Origin: CAYFSS01 sp964345975
Lineage (GTDB): Bacteria; Bacillota; Clostridia; Saccharofermentanales; Fastidiosipilaceae
Assembly: GCA_964345975.1 (NCBI GenBank)
Contig: CAYFSS010000037.1
Location: 1 to 9,045, forward strand
DNA length: 9,045 bases
Reading direction: 5' to 3'
A model generated the notes under the pieces. It was not told the DNA's origin and did no database searches. It worked only from the letters and a program-made list of their open reading frames with translations. Positions 1 through 5,742 of this stretch are shown here, piece by piece. Position 1 is the stretch's first letter. Every line of letters starts with the position of its first letter. A program made the position numbers and the translations under genes.

Positions 1-129
1 TTGGAGGACTGTCCGTGGTAGAATTTCTTAAAGTAGTTTAGGCAGACGAACGTTGGAACATGAACATGCTTGGGATCTGTTTCACTTTAACTTGCATTCC
101 ACATCTAGTCTGCAGCAGCTCTACAAAAA
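1..129. other. Window edge, no assignable gene
   Basis: No complete gene is visible here. Plus-strand frame 3 is open from the window edge to a TAG at 39-41 and would give a 12-residue tail ending FLKVV, which could be the end of an upstream gene, but this is too short to judge. A 6-base inverted repeat (GCAGAC at 42-47, GTCTGC at 108-113) and a tandem AACATG pair near 57-68 are present, and both could be chance. There is no U-tract after the inverted repeat, so I do not call it a terminator. Confidence 0.3.
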
Positions 130-158
130 TTGACGGGATTTGCTACTCATGGTAGGAT
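130..158 (+). promoter_or_regulatory. Promoter of tRNA-Ser
   Basis: A -35 box TTGACG (130-135) and a -10 box TAGGAT (153-158) are separated by exactly 17 bases. Transcription would start near 165, a few bases before the first base of the tRNA at 172. This is a standard housekeeping-sigma arrangement and is well placed for a stable RNA gene. Confidence 0.75.
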
Positions 159-171
159 TTCGATTGGTTTT

Positions 172-263
172 GGAGAGTTGGCTGAGCTGGCTGAAGGCGC
201 ACGATTGGAAATCGTGTTTGCGTTGATAGCGCAACGAGAGTTCAAATCTCTCACTCTCCGCCA
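172..263 (+). tRNA. tRNA-Ser (anticodon GGA)
   Basis: The 92-base gene folds as a class II tRNA. The acceptor arm is GGAGAGT pairing with ACTCTCC, with discriminator G at 260 and an encoded CCA at 261-263. The anticodon stem CACGA/TCGTG encloses the loop TTGGAAA, which places anticodon GGA at 207-209 (reads UCC and UCU). A long variable arm (TTGCG/CGCAA, 218-234), typical of tRNA-Ser, precedes the T-arm GAGAG-TTCAAAT-CTCTC (236-252). The gene has its own promoter and terminator and appears to be a single-gene unit. Confidence 0.97.
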
Positions 264-264
264 T

Positions 265-301
265 AAGCCTGTAATTCGTTGTAATTACGGGCTTTTCTTT
301 T
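265..301 (+). terminator. Intrinsic terminator after tRNA-Ser
   Basis: A 12-bp stem (265-276 with 283-294, one G-U pair) closes a 6-base loop (CGTTGT) and is followed by a T-rich run interrupted by one C. It starts two bases after the tRNA CCA end. Bases 266-296 are identical to 2012-2042 in the terminator of the tRNA-Glu gene. Confidence 0.85.
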
Positions 302-559
302 GCTCATAACAATAGATTGGCAATAGAAACTCTTCAAGAACATTTTCTAGGGCTAAGTAACAGCTTTTCCCTCGTGTTCTTCAAATGCTTCTTATGCGCC
401 TTGAAGATAGGCGTATACCTTCTTGAGTCGATGCGTTGTTCTACACCGTTTCTTAACTGATCTTACAGGATACTAAAGAGTCCACTAGTCCCTTTAATCT
501 ACAAACAAATGAATTTCTGTTTTTAAGACGAAAAGAATAATCTGTGATAGGCTTTTGGA
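302..559. other. Gene-free leader region with two possible stem-loops
   Basis: No coding region is supported between the tRNA-Ser terminator and the lipoprotein gene. Two adjacent inverted repeats are visible. The first is AAGAACA (336-342) with TGTTCTT (375-381), and inside it AGGG (349-352) pairs with CCCT (369-372). The second is a 9-bp stem, TATGCGCCT (393-401) with AGGCGTATA (409-417), with one G-U pair and a 7-base loop. Neither is followed by a U-tract. A weak promoter-like pair, TTGCTC (300-305) and TAGAAA (324-329) with an 18-base spacer, lies just upstream, so the region could be a structured 5' leader or a small RNA. I recognise no known riboswitch or T-box motif. Confidence 0.35.
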
Positions 560-1855
560 ATGAAAAAGAGAGCAAAAGTCAGTTTATTTCTTAGCTTGGT
601 CATGCTGTTGCCCATTCTTTCGGCATGTCGTAGGGCGACCCTAAAGGTGCCGCGCGAAACCATACAGATGTGGCAAGAAACGGAAGTTGAGGCGGAGGAG
701 ATTTCCCGACCCGCTGAAGTTTTGAGTATCTTTGATCCGCAAGAGGCTCGCAGGGTTGAAGAGTATTTTGGCCCTCTTCCCGAACTGGGACATAGGAAAG
801 AGATCTTCCATAAGCCGGTGAAAGCTGTCTATATTTCGTCCGGTCAAAACTTGGAAGAAATCACTCGTCTCGTGAGAGAAACTGAAGTCAACGCCGTCGT
901 CTTGGATTTCAAAGAATCCTGGGGGCTCACTTATCCAAGCCAAACCTCTTTTGCTCAAGAATTGGCGATAGATACCGGCTCCACAGATATGCCATCGACG
1001 ATTGCTCAACTGAAAGAAGCAGGCGCATATGTCATTGCGCGTATAACCTGCTTCAAAGATACGGTTCTCCCAAATATTAAACCTGAGTGGGCAATCCAAA
1101 GTAGTGAAGGCGATGTCCTCCACTGGTCATTGGAAGAAGGTAATGCCTGGCTATCCCCCTACAATACAGAGATATGGGATTTCTTGGTTACCACAGCACT
1201 TGAAGCGGTCGACTTAGGTGCCGATGAAATACAATTCGACTATGTCCGTTTCCCCAGTGGCGTATCGTCCGAAGGTCAACAAGCTTACTATGGCTCTGGC
1301 TATGTCCCTACGAAAGTTCAAGCCATTAATCGCTTCTTGGAATATGCTCGCGTTCGAATTAGCGATGAACGCGGCATCCCCATCAGTACTGACGTATTCC
1401 CCTCGATGATCCTAAGCCAGATTGATGCGGACACCATCGGTCAGGAATGGACCAGTATGGGACTTACCGGAATCACCGCAATCAGTCCGATGATTTATCC
1501 TTCTCACTTTGCAACGGCCGGTCAAAACGGACTGGGAAGTGAGATTCATGGGGTCTTATTCCCTGCACCTGACAAAGAACCTTATGATGTTGTTAAGCAG
1601 ACCTTGTTGGCTGCGGAAGATCGTTTGGATAAAGAATTAACACTGAAGCAGCAAGAGGCTTTTGCGTATGTAAGACCATATTATCAGGCGTTCAATGGTC
1701 ATGGCATGGTTGGAAATGCATATGCCATAGATTATGATGCACCGACGATCCGTAAGCAGATGGAGGCCGGGTATGATTTGGGTTATAACGAATGGATCTT
1801 ATGGAATGCAGCGGTTCAATATGACCCGGATATCTTCTTACCGGCCTCGCAGTAG
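560..1855 (+). CDS. Lipoprotein with DUF4015 glycosidase-like domain
   Basis: Predicted surface lipoprotein of 431 residues. The N-terminus has basic residues, a hydrophobic stretch and a lipobox LSAC with the lipidated Cys at residue 23, so it should be anchored to the outer face of the membrane. From about residue 86 to the end it matches the DUF4015 family of putative glycoside hydrolases, which are TIM-barrel-like. Visible family blocks are VKAVYIS (87-93), VVLDFKES (113-120), QFDYVRFP (225-232), ISPMIYPSHF (308-317), RPYYQAF (372-378) and EWILWNA (411-417). Acidic residues in the DFKE and QFDYVRFP blocks are candidate catalytic or sugar-binding positions; this is inference, and the substrate is unknown (a cell-wall or exopolysaccharide glycan is plausible). 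The upstream Shine-Dalgarno is weak (ATAGG at 547-551), but the ATG at 560 gives a proper signal peptide. I see no terminator after the stop, so transcripts may run on into the tRNA-Glu gene and end at its terminator. Confidence 0.85.
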   Translation: MKKRAKVSLFLSLVMLLPILSACRRATLKVPRETIQMWQETEVEAEEISRPAEVLSIFDPQEARRVEEYFGPLPELGHRKEIFHKPVKAVYISSGQNLEEITRLVRETEVNAVVLDFKESWGLTYPSQTSFAQELAIDTGSTDMPSTIAQLKEAGAYVIARITCFKDTVLPNIKPEWAIQSSEGDVLHWSLEEGNAWLSPYNTEIWDFLVTTALEAVDLGADEIQFDYVRFPSGVSSEGQQAYYGSGYVPTKVQAINRFLEYARVRISDERGIPISTDVFPSMILSQIDADTIGQEWTSMGLTGITAISPMIYPSHFATAGQNGLGSEIHGVLFPAPDKEPYDVVKQTLLAAEDRLDKELTLKQQEAFAYVRPYYQAFNGHGMVGNAYAIDYDAPTIRKQMEAGYDLGYNEWILWNAAVQYDPDIFLPASQ

Positions 1856-1892
1856 AATGTAGCGATTACTGTTTCCTGTATCAATCCATGGC

Positions 1893-1921
1893 TTTACAAG
1901 AAGGTCATTTAAGAGTAGTAT
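1893..1921 (+). promoter_or_regulatory. Promoter of tRNA-Glu
   Basis: TTTACA (1893-1898) and TAGTAT (1916-1921) are separated by 17 bases, giving a predicted start near 1928, seven bases before the tRNA. The arrangement closely parallels the tRNA-Ser promoter at 130-158. Confidence 0.7.
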
Positions 1922-1934
1922 TCATATTCGTTCC

Positions 1935-2009
1935 GGCCCTATGGTCAAGCGGTTAAGACGCCGCCCTCTCAAGGCGGAATCGGGGGTTCGATTCCCCCTA
2001 GGGTCACCA
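1935..2009 (+). tRNA. tRNA-Glu (anticodon CTC)
   Basis: The 75-base cloverleaf has acceptor arm GGCCCTA pairing with TAGGGTC (one G-U pair), discriminator A at 2006 and encoded CCA at 2007-2009. The anticodon stem CCGCC/GGCGG (1961-1965, 1973-1977) encloses the loop CTCTCAA, so the anticodon is CTC at 1968-1970 (reads GAG). The T-arm GGGGG-TTCGATT-CCCCC is standard. CTC is the less common tRNA-Glu isoacceptor in low-GC bacteria, where TTC alone often serves. Confidence 0.95.
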
Positions 2010-2011
2010 AG

Positions 2012-2044
2012 AGCCTGTAATTCGTTGTAATTACGGGCTTTTTT
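2012..2044 (+). terminator. Intrinsic terminator after tRNA-Glu
   Basis: An 11-bp stem (2012-2022 with 2029-2039, one G-U pair) with loop CGTTGT is followed by an uninterrupted run of T. It shares 31 identical bases with the tRNA-Ser terminator at 266-296 and probably also ends any readthrough from the lipoprotein gene upstream. Confidence 0.88.
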
Positions 2045-2132
2045 CATGTTTGTGGCATAGAACGGAACTAGAATCCTTTCGAGCAGGTCCACATCACTGA
2101 GGTTGAGCCTTTGCTTTTGATCAAATGTAGGC

Positions 2133-2161
2133 AAAAGAAAACCGGCACTTGCGTACCGGTT
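2133..2161 (-). terminator. Intrinsic terminator of the GlsB-like gene
   Basis: Read on the minus strand, AACCGGTAC (2161-2153) pairs with GTGCCGGTT (2148-2140) as a 9-bp stem with one G-U pair. The loop is a GCAA tetraloop (GNRA type), and TTCTTTT follows (2139-2133). It lies 24 bases past the stop codon of the minus-strand gene at 2185 and converges on the tRNA-Glu terminator. Confidence 0.82.
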
Positions 2162-2184
2162 CAAGAATTTTACTAGGATGTAAC

Positions 2185-2433
2185 CTAGGCTCTAATCTTA
2201 CGCACCAACCAAAGGGTGATAACAGCTCCGATAAAGCAGACTAAGAGTGACCAGGGATTGAAACCTGAAACACCTTGTCCTCCAATGAGGTTCATGACGA
2301 AGCCTCCGACAAGACCACCAATAATACCGATCACGATGTTGCCAATCACGCCGATATCGCCATCAACGCCCATAACTTTCGTTGCGAGCCAACCGGCCAA
2401 ACCGCCGATAATAATCCATGAAATCCAACCCAT
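2185..2433 (-). CDS. GlsB/YeaQ/YmgE family small membrane protein
   Basis: Integral membrane protein of 82 residues in the transglycosylase-associated (GlsB/YeaQ/YmgE) family, often linked to general stress; the molecular function is unknown. Three hydrophobic segments are visible at about residues 3-20, 28-50 and 61-77. The glycine-rich pattern GGLAGWLA (10-17) and IGNIVIGIIGGLVGG (30-44) is characteristic. I chose the ATG at 2433 rather than an in-frame ATG at 2502. The 2433 start has a strong GGGAGG Shine-Dalgarno site and gives the usual family length, while the 2502 ATG falls inside the likely -10 promoter element. The gene has its own promoter and terminator and appears to be transcribed alone. 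Confidence 0.92.
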   Translation of the reverse strand: MGWISWIIIGGLAGWLATKVMGVDGDIGVIGNIVIGIIGGLVGGFVMNLIGGQGVSGFNPWSLLVCFIGAVITLWLVRKIRA

Positions 2434-2446
2434 ATAATTTCCTCCC
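2434..2446 (-). promoter_or_regulatory. Ribosome binding site that sets the GlsB start
   Basis: The minus strand reads GGGAGGAAATTAT directly before the ATG at 2433. GGAGG lies seven bases from the start codon, the best Shine-Dalgarno match in the window, and it argues against the upstream in-frame ATG at 2502. Confidence 0.85.
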
Positions 2447-2492
2447 ACGCTAAGTGCGATCTTTCCAGAAATAGTTGGTAAAATACTTAGGT

Positions 2493-2501
2493 ATTCTAGC
2501 A
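2493..2501 (-). promoter_or_regulatory. Extended -10 promoter of the GlsB-like gene
   Basis: The minus strand carries TGCTAGAAT, an extended -10 (TGn plus TAGAAT). No good -35 is seen at 17 bases; the nearest candidate, TTGTAT, is 19 bases upstream and inside the inverted repeat at 2513-2533. The same nine bases occur upstream of murL at 8857-8865. Confidence 0.45.
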
Positions 2502-2512
2502 TGACTTAAACC

Positions 2513-2533
2513 GATAGATACAACTTATCTATC
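2513..2533. repeat. Perfect inverted repeat at the end of the S1-DUF3825 gene
   Basis: GATAGATA (2513-2520) and TATCTATC (2526-2533) form a perfect 8-bp inverted repeat around a 5-base spacer and cover the stop codon at 2525-2527. On the minus strand the hairpin is followed only by GGTTTAA, so as a terminator it is weak. It also overlaps the -35 zone of the GlsB-like gene's promoter, so a protein-binding role is possible. Chance cannot be excluded. Confidence 0.35.
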
Positions 2534-4684
2534 ATCTTCATCATCGTCATAGTCTACAAAGTCTTCATCGAAGTCATCTTCGTATTCATATGTATAATCT
2601 TCATCGTCATAGTCTTCATCGTAATCTTCATCGTATTCATACTCATCAGATTCTTCTTCGAAGGGAGGCTCTGCTTCTAAACGGGCATCCCGTTTCGCTG
2701 AACTATAGTCATCGCTATGATGATAATCATCTTTGTAGTCATCATCGTAGTCATCTTCTTGAGGTGGTCTATGATCATCTTCAGCGGGCATCTTGAAGAC
2801 CGCATCTGCAGCTAGCCAGCCCCCTTCAGGACGAGAGATGAGACGAGCATCGAGATAAGCTTGTTCCAGCGTTAAGATCGTTTGACCTTGGTAGTGACCG
2901 GATGGCAGCTGCTCAACGACCAACGCCAGATCCGCCTCTTGACCGTCTGTGGTCAAAGCGAGAGGTAGGAGCAAACTCAGGGAGTTTCCTCGAGGATAGA
3001 AGATAGGCACAGCAGTTTTATAGTTCCATTCACAACGCTTCACTGCGAGGTTAATTCCTTCCTCCATACGGTGCTGGAGGCGCCTCAAAATAAGCGGATC
3101 GTTCAGGACATAACGGTGTACGGTTGACCACGCTTGTTTTTTTTCTCGATGATTCTCTGAATAACGAATAATTTCAAAAGCCTTCGCCAAATGGACCTCA
3201 TCGGAATGACGCATTTGCTCACGCAAAAATAGGAGCGGTAAGCGCGGTAAGTTATCGCGCAAGATATGTTCTTGGTCGCAGTTTAATACCTTTGTTGTGT
3301 CGTAGATAAGTTCATCAGCGGTAGACCAATATTTAGCTCTTTCCGGAGGATCGATAAATCCTGCATAGAGAGACTTTCCTAATTGACCTTCGCCCCAGAT
3401 CGTAAAACCTAGGAACTGCCAACGTCTATGATTGTTAAGCTCACTGGGTTCAACTCCGGCAAAAGCCATGATGATATCGCTAAAGAAAATATTGACCAAA
3501 CCGGTATTCAGCACAGCCATCGAACCGTCATCGGATTCGACCACCTTTCCCTCATCACGTAGCCGGTAGAAGGTGAAATTAAGATACTGTTCAAGGATGA
3601 AATAATCTTGATCGGTCGGATCAAAACTCCATATATCGCCTGGAAGACACATCGCAGCAAGTTCTTCCAAAGCTGAATGCCAATCAGAGACATAAGCATA
3701 TTGGTCTATCGTATTCTTGATATTTGCTGAATCGGTTCCAACAAAGTTCATGACCCAACGATCCGGATCCCGACGATCAGGGACAAAGCCGGCAGAGATC
3801 ATCGCACCATTAGGCTTCCTCAGTCCTGTCTCATATGAGAAGCGACGTTTACTGGTTGAATGATTGAGTCGGAAGGCGGTCTTCTCTTCTTTATAGCTGG
3901 TGTCCAGCAATTCGATAGCTTCCTCAGGCGATAAATCAGCTTTCGTCATGCCCAAGAAAATGTCAATGACCGAGAGAGGTAGGCTTGCATCACGGATAGA
4001 CTCCGGCAGAGGTGGCAATGCACTGTCATCGACACGCTCTATAGGGATAGGATCCCCCGGGTCACGCATGGCAGCGGCCGAAGGGGCTTGGTACATGCCA
4101 TAACTTCGATCCGGCATACTTGAGAGCTGCGTGCCTTGACGCTCCCTCAACTCAGGATCTAAAAGGCGCGTTGTGATTCGCTCTTTCTCATCGTCAAATT
4201 CCAGAAACTCGATCCATTGAGCTGTTTGCTCCATCGATCTGGCTTCACTGGTTCCAAGGACGGGATTCTCAGCTCGGGTCATCGATGTTCTAAAACCGGG
4301 AAATACCTCTGTCCAAGCGCCCCAATTGGTCAATTCAGCAACCAGGCCACGCATGTAATCTCCCGGTAAATAGTTTTCTTTAAGATAGAGATATACATCA
4401 TGAAAATAATTATCAGAGGTGAAGGCTACGCGCTCAAGATCAATTTGTTCTTCGGATTCTCGTAGCTCCAAGATCTGGCACCAGACATACTCGCCTCGCA
4501 TATGTTTCTCCGGATCGAAGAAAGCATGGTAATTGTGCATATGTAAAAGGCCGGTAATTCCGGGCGTTATCTCTACAAAAAGGCCATAACGCTCAATTCC
4601 CGTAATCCTGCCGCAAAAGATATCATTTTCGTCAACCAATTCCCGTAGATTGGTCCAATTGATGCGATTTAATTTTTCAAGCAT
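2525..4684 (-). CDS. S1-like plus DUF3825 protein with acidic tail
   Basis: A 719-residue, probably cytoplasmic protein of unknown function with a multidomain layout. Residues about 18-88 resemble an S1 RNA-binding domain (FCGRITGIERYGLFVEITPGI and a following LLHMHN). Residues about 105-175 look like a second, more divergent S1-like barrel (GDYMRGLVAELTNWGAWTEV). A proline-rich linker and a mixed region follow. Residues about 328-627 match DUF3825, a domain often found beside OST-HTH/LOTUS domains: it has the entry helix with FTFYRL (370-375), NTGLV (393-397), WQFLGF (422-427), ELIYD (458-462), LLLPLAL (571-577), ADLALVV (584-590) and a late LDARLISRP (611-619). Residues 633-719 are a D/E/Y-rich tail. 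The start ATG has AAAGGTGA upstream. It is the last gene of the murL cluster, 54 bases after the lipid kinase. RNA binding is inferred from the S1 folds; I see no catalytic motif. Confidence 0.8.
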   Translation of the reverse strand: MLEKLNRINWTNLRELVDENDIFCGRITGIERYGLFVEITPGITGLLHMHNYHAFFDPEKHMRGEYVWCQILELRESEEQIDLERVAFTSDNYFHDVYLYLKENYLPGDYMRGLVAELTNWGAWTEVFPGFRTSMTRAENPVLGTSEARSMEQTAQWIEFLEFDDEKERITTRLLDPELRERQGTQLSSMPDRSYGMYQAPSAAAMRDPGDPIPIERVDDSALPPLPESIRDASLPLSVIDIFLGMTKADLSPEEAIELLDTSYKEEKTAFRLNHSTSKRRFSYETGLRKPNGAMISAGFVPDRRDPDRWVMNFVGTDSANIKNTIDQYAYVSDWHSALEELAAMCLPGDIWSFDPTDQDYFILEQYLNFTFYRLRDEGKVVESDDGSMAVLNTGLVNIFFSDIIMAFAGVEPSELNNHRRWQFLGFTIWGEGQLGKSLYAGFIDPPERAKYWSTADELIYDTTKVLNCDQEHILRDNLPRLPLLFLREQMRHSDEVHLAKAFEIIRYSENHREKKQAWSTVHRYVLNDPLILRRLQHRMEEGINLAVKRCEWNYKTAVPIFYPRGNSLSLLLPLALTTDGQEADLALVVEQLPSGHYQGQTILTLEQAYLDARLISRPEGGWLAADAVFKMPAEDDHRPPQEDDYDDDYKDDYHHSDDYSSAKRDARLEAEPPFEEESDEYEYDEDYDEDYDDEDYTYEYEDDFDEDFVDYDDDEDDR
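2528..2788 (-). repeat. Low-complexity repeats coding the acidic tail
   Basis: This stretch encodes the D/E/Y-rich tail and consists of degenerate GAT, GAC, GAA and TAT codons. One 15-base direct repeat is exact (2541-2555 and 2601-2615), and many shorter near-copies lie between. Such sequence is prone to slippage, so tail length may differ between strains. It is interrupted at about residues 661-675 by a more ordinary segment (SSAKRDARLEAEPPF). Confidence 0.7.
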
Positions 4685-4738
4685 TTTTTCACCTTTTTCA
4701 AATTTTTTTAATGTACATGTATTCTCTGTCGTCTAACC

Positions 4739-5686
4739 TTAAAACACTTGAGGCGGAACACGCAAGCGTAGTCGCTCTTTTTCTACAGAAAGTTTCCAGA
4801 TTTTCGCCTCTCCACCGAACTCACCATCCAGTGTGAAAGCTACGGGCTCGTCAAATTCAAACGTTGCCTCACTGGCATGTTCAAACACCAGTAGCTCATG
4901 ATCAAAGTTCTGAGCCAGCATCTGCCTGGCTAACTCGGCATATTGAATCTGATGCTTAGGTCTACGGATAAGGACCAGTTCAAAGAATCCATCCGATAAG
5001 TTAACCATTCCGTCCCGGAACTCGATAATTCCACCAACAGAATGCGAATTGATCAAAGCGCCAAAGATAAATTCATCTTCGATCATTAGATCGTTTGTTT
5101 TAATCTTGACGTGGAGTGGTTCGATCGAAGGCATGAGGCGAATCCCCTCGATGAAATATGCTAACTGGCCTAGAACATTCTTAAGTTCTCGGCTCGTTCC
5201 ATACGATGCTTCTACAAATGCCCCAAAAGCAGCGACATAGACAAAGGGCCTGTCGTCTTCACCGTCCTCTACTTCACCTTCAATCTTACCGATATCGAAA
5301 TTTTTATTTACACCGGTAAAGCTGTCTTGGATTGCCATGATCGGATCCATGGAGAGGCCCAAAGAGCGGGCAAAATCGTTGGTTGAACCGGTCGGTATAT
5401 AAATGAGGGGTGGGACAACAATTTTCGGATTGTCCTTCCGATATTTCTCTATCCCTCCTACGACAAGACTCAAAGTCCCATCCCCACCGTTGGTTGCGAT
5501 GAGATCGAAATTCTCCAAGCACGTATCACTCAAATCTTTAAAGTCATTTCCATGACGACTTCGCCATATTGTTAGTGCATCATTCTCTTTCATTAGTGCT
5601 TCGACAATCAGCGCTTGCTCTCTCAATCCGGCATCTTTACCGGCGACGGGGTTATCGAAGTACAATATTTTGCGGCGAAGACTCAT
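4739..5686 (-). CDS. Diacylglycerol kinase-like lipid kinase (YegS/BmrU type)
   Basis: A 315-residue kinase of the DAGK catalytic family, expected to phosphorylate a membrane lipid such as diacylglycerol using ATP at the inner face of the membrane. Family motifs are in order: NPVAGK (12-17), the nucleotide-binding GGDGT (67-71), PTGSTNDFAR (98-107), the SDGFFEL block (231-237) and LDGE (287-290). Length and motif spacing are normal for the YegS/Rv2252/BmrU subfamily. In Gram-positive bacteria a close relative (DgkB) recycles diacylglycerol produced by lipoteichoic acid synthesis; that role is possible here, but the lipid substrate cannot be read from the sequence. The start has AAAGGA six bases upstream. 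It follows murD2 by 45 bases and precedes the S1-DUF3825 gene by 54 bases, so it is probably part of the same transcript. Confidence 0.9.
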   Translation of the reverse strand: MSLRRKILYFDNPVAGKDAGLREQALIVEALMKENDALTIWRSRHGNDFKDLSDTCLENFDLIATNGGDGTLSLVVGGIEKYRKDNPKIVVPPLIYIPTGSTNDFARSLGLSMDPIMAIQDSFTGVNKNFDIGKIEGEVEDGEDDRPFVYVAAFGAFVEASYGTSRELKNVLGQLAYFIEGIRLMPSIEPLHVKIKTNDLMIEDEFIFGALINSHSVGGIIEFRDGMVNLSDGFFELVLIRRPKHQIQYAELARQMLAQNFDHELLVFEHASEATFEFDEPVAFTLDGEFGGEAKIWKLSVEKERLRLRVPPQVF

Positions 5687-5712
5687 ATGATGTCCTTTCT
5701 TTGCCTATATCT

Positions 5713-5742
5713 ATTATCTAAGCTTTAACCATTAAGCTTCAA
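5713..5742 (-). promoter_or_regulatory. Possible internal promoter before the lipid kinase gene
   Basis: On the minus strand TTGAAG (5742-5737) and GATAAT (5718-5713) are 18 bases apart, straddling the end of murD2 and the 45-base gap before the lipid kinase. It could supply independent transcription of the last two genes. The -35 match is only partial. Confidence 0.3.

Noticed and set aside
641..1123. Minus-strand open frame of 160 codons opposite the DUF4015 gene
   Set aside because: It is antisense to a well-supported lipoprotein gene, with no ribosome site or recognisable domain.
1922..2164. Minus-strand open frame of 80 codons across the tRNA-Glu gene
   Set aside because: Its C-terminal part (GNRTPDSALRGRR and onward) is the antisense translation of the tRNA and its terminator, a common false gene call. 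It has no Shine-Dalgarno site.
2434..2502. N-terminal extension of the GlsB-like protein to the ATG at 2502
   Set aside because: The extra 23 residues have no family similarity, the ATG overlaps the TGCTAGAAT promoter element, and the strong GGGAGG site belongs to the ATG at 2433.
4711..4721. ATGTACAT/TACATGTA palindromes between the lipid kinase and S1-DUF3825 genes
   Set aside because: They are short AT-rich palindromes without a U-tract or adjacent promoter, and are easily explained by chance.
5719..5740. Two AAGCTT copies near the end of murD2 as a terminator hairpin
   Set aside because: Each AAGCTT is itself a palindrome, the combined stem needs a bulge, and no T-run follows on the minus strand.
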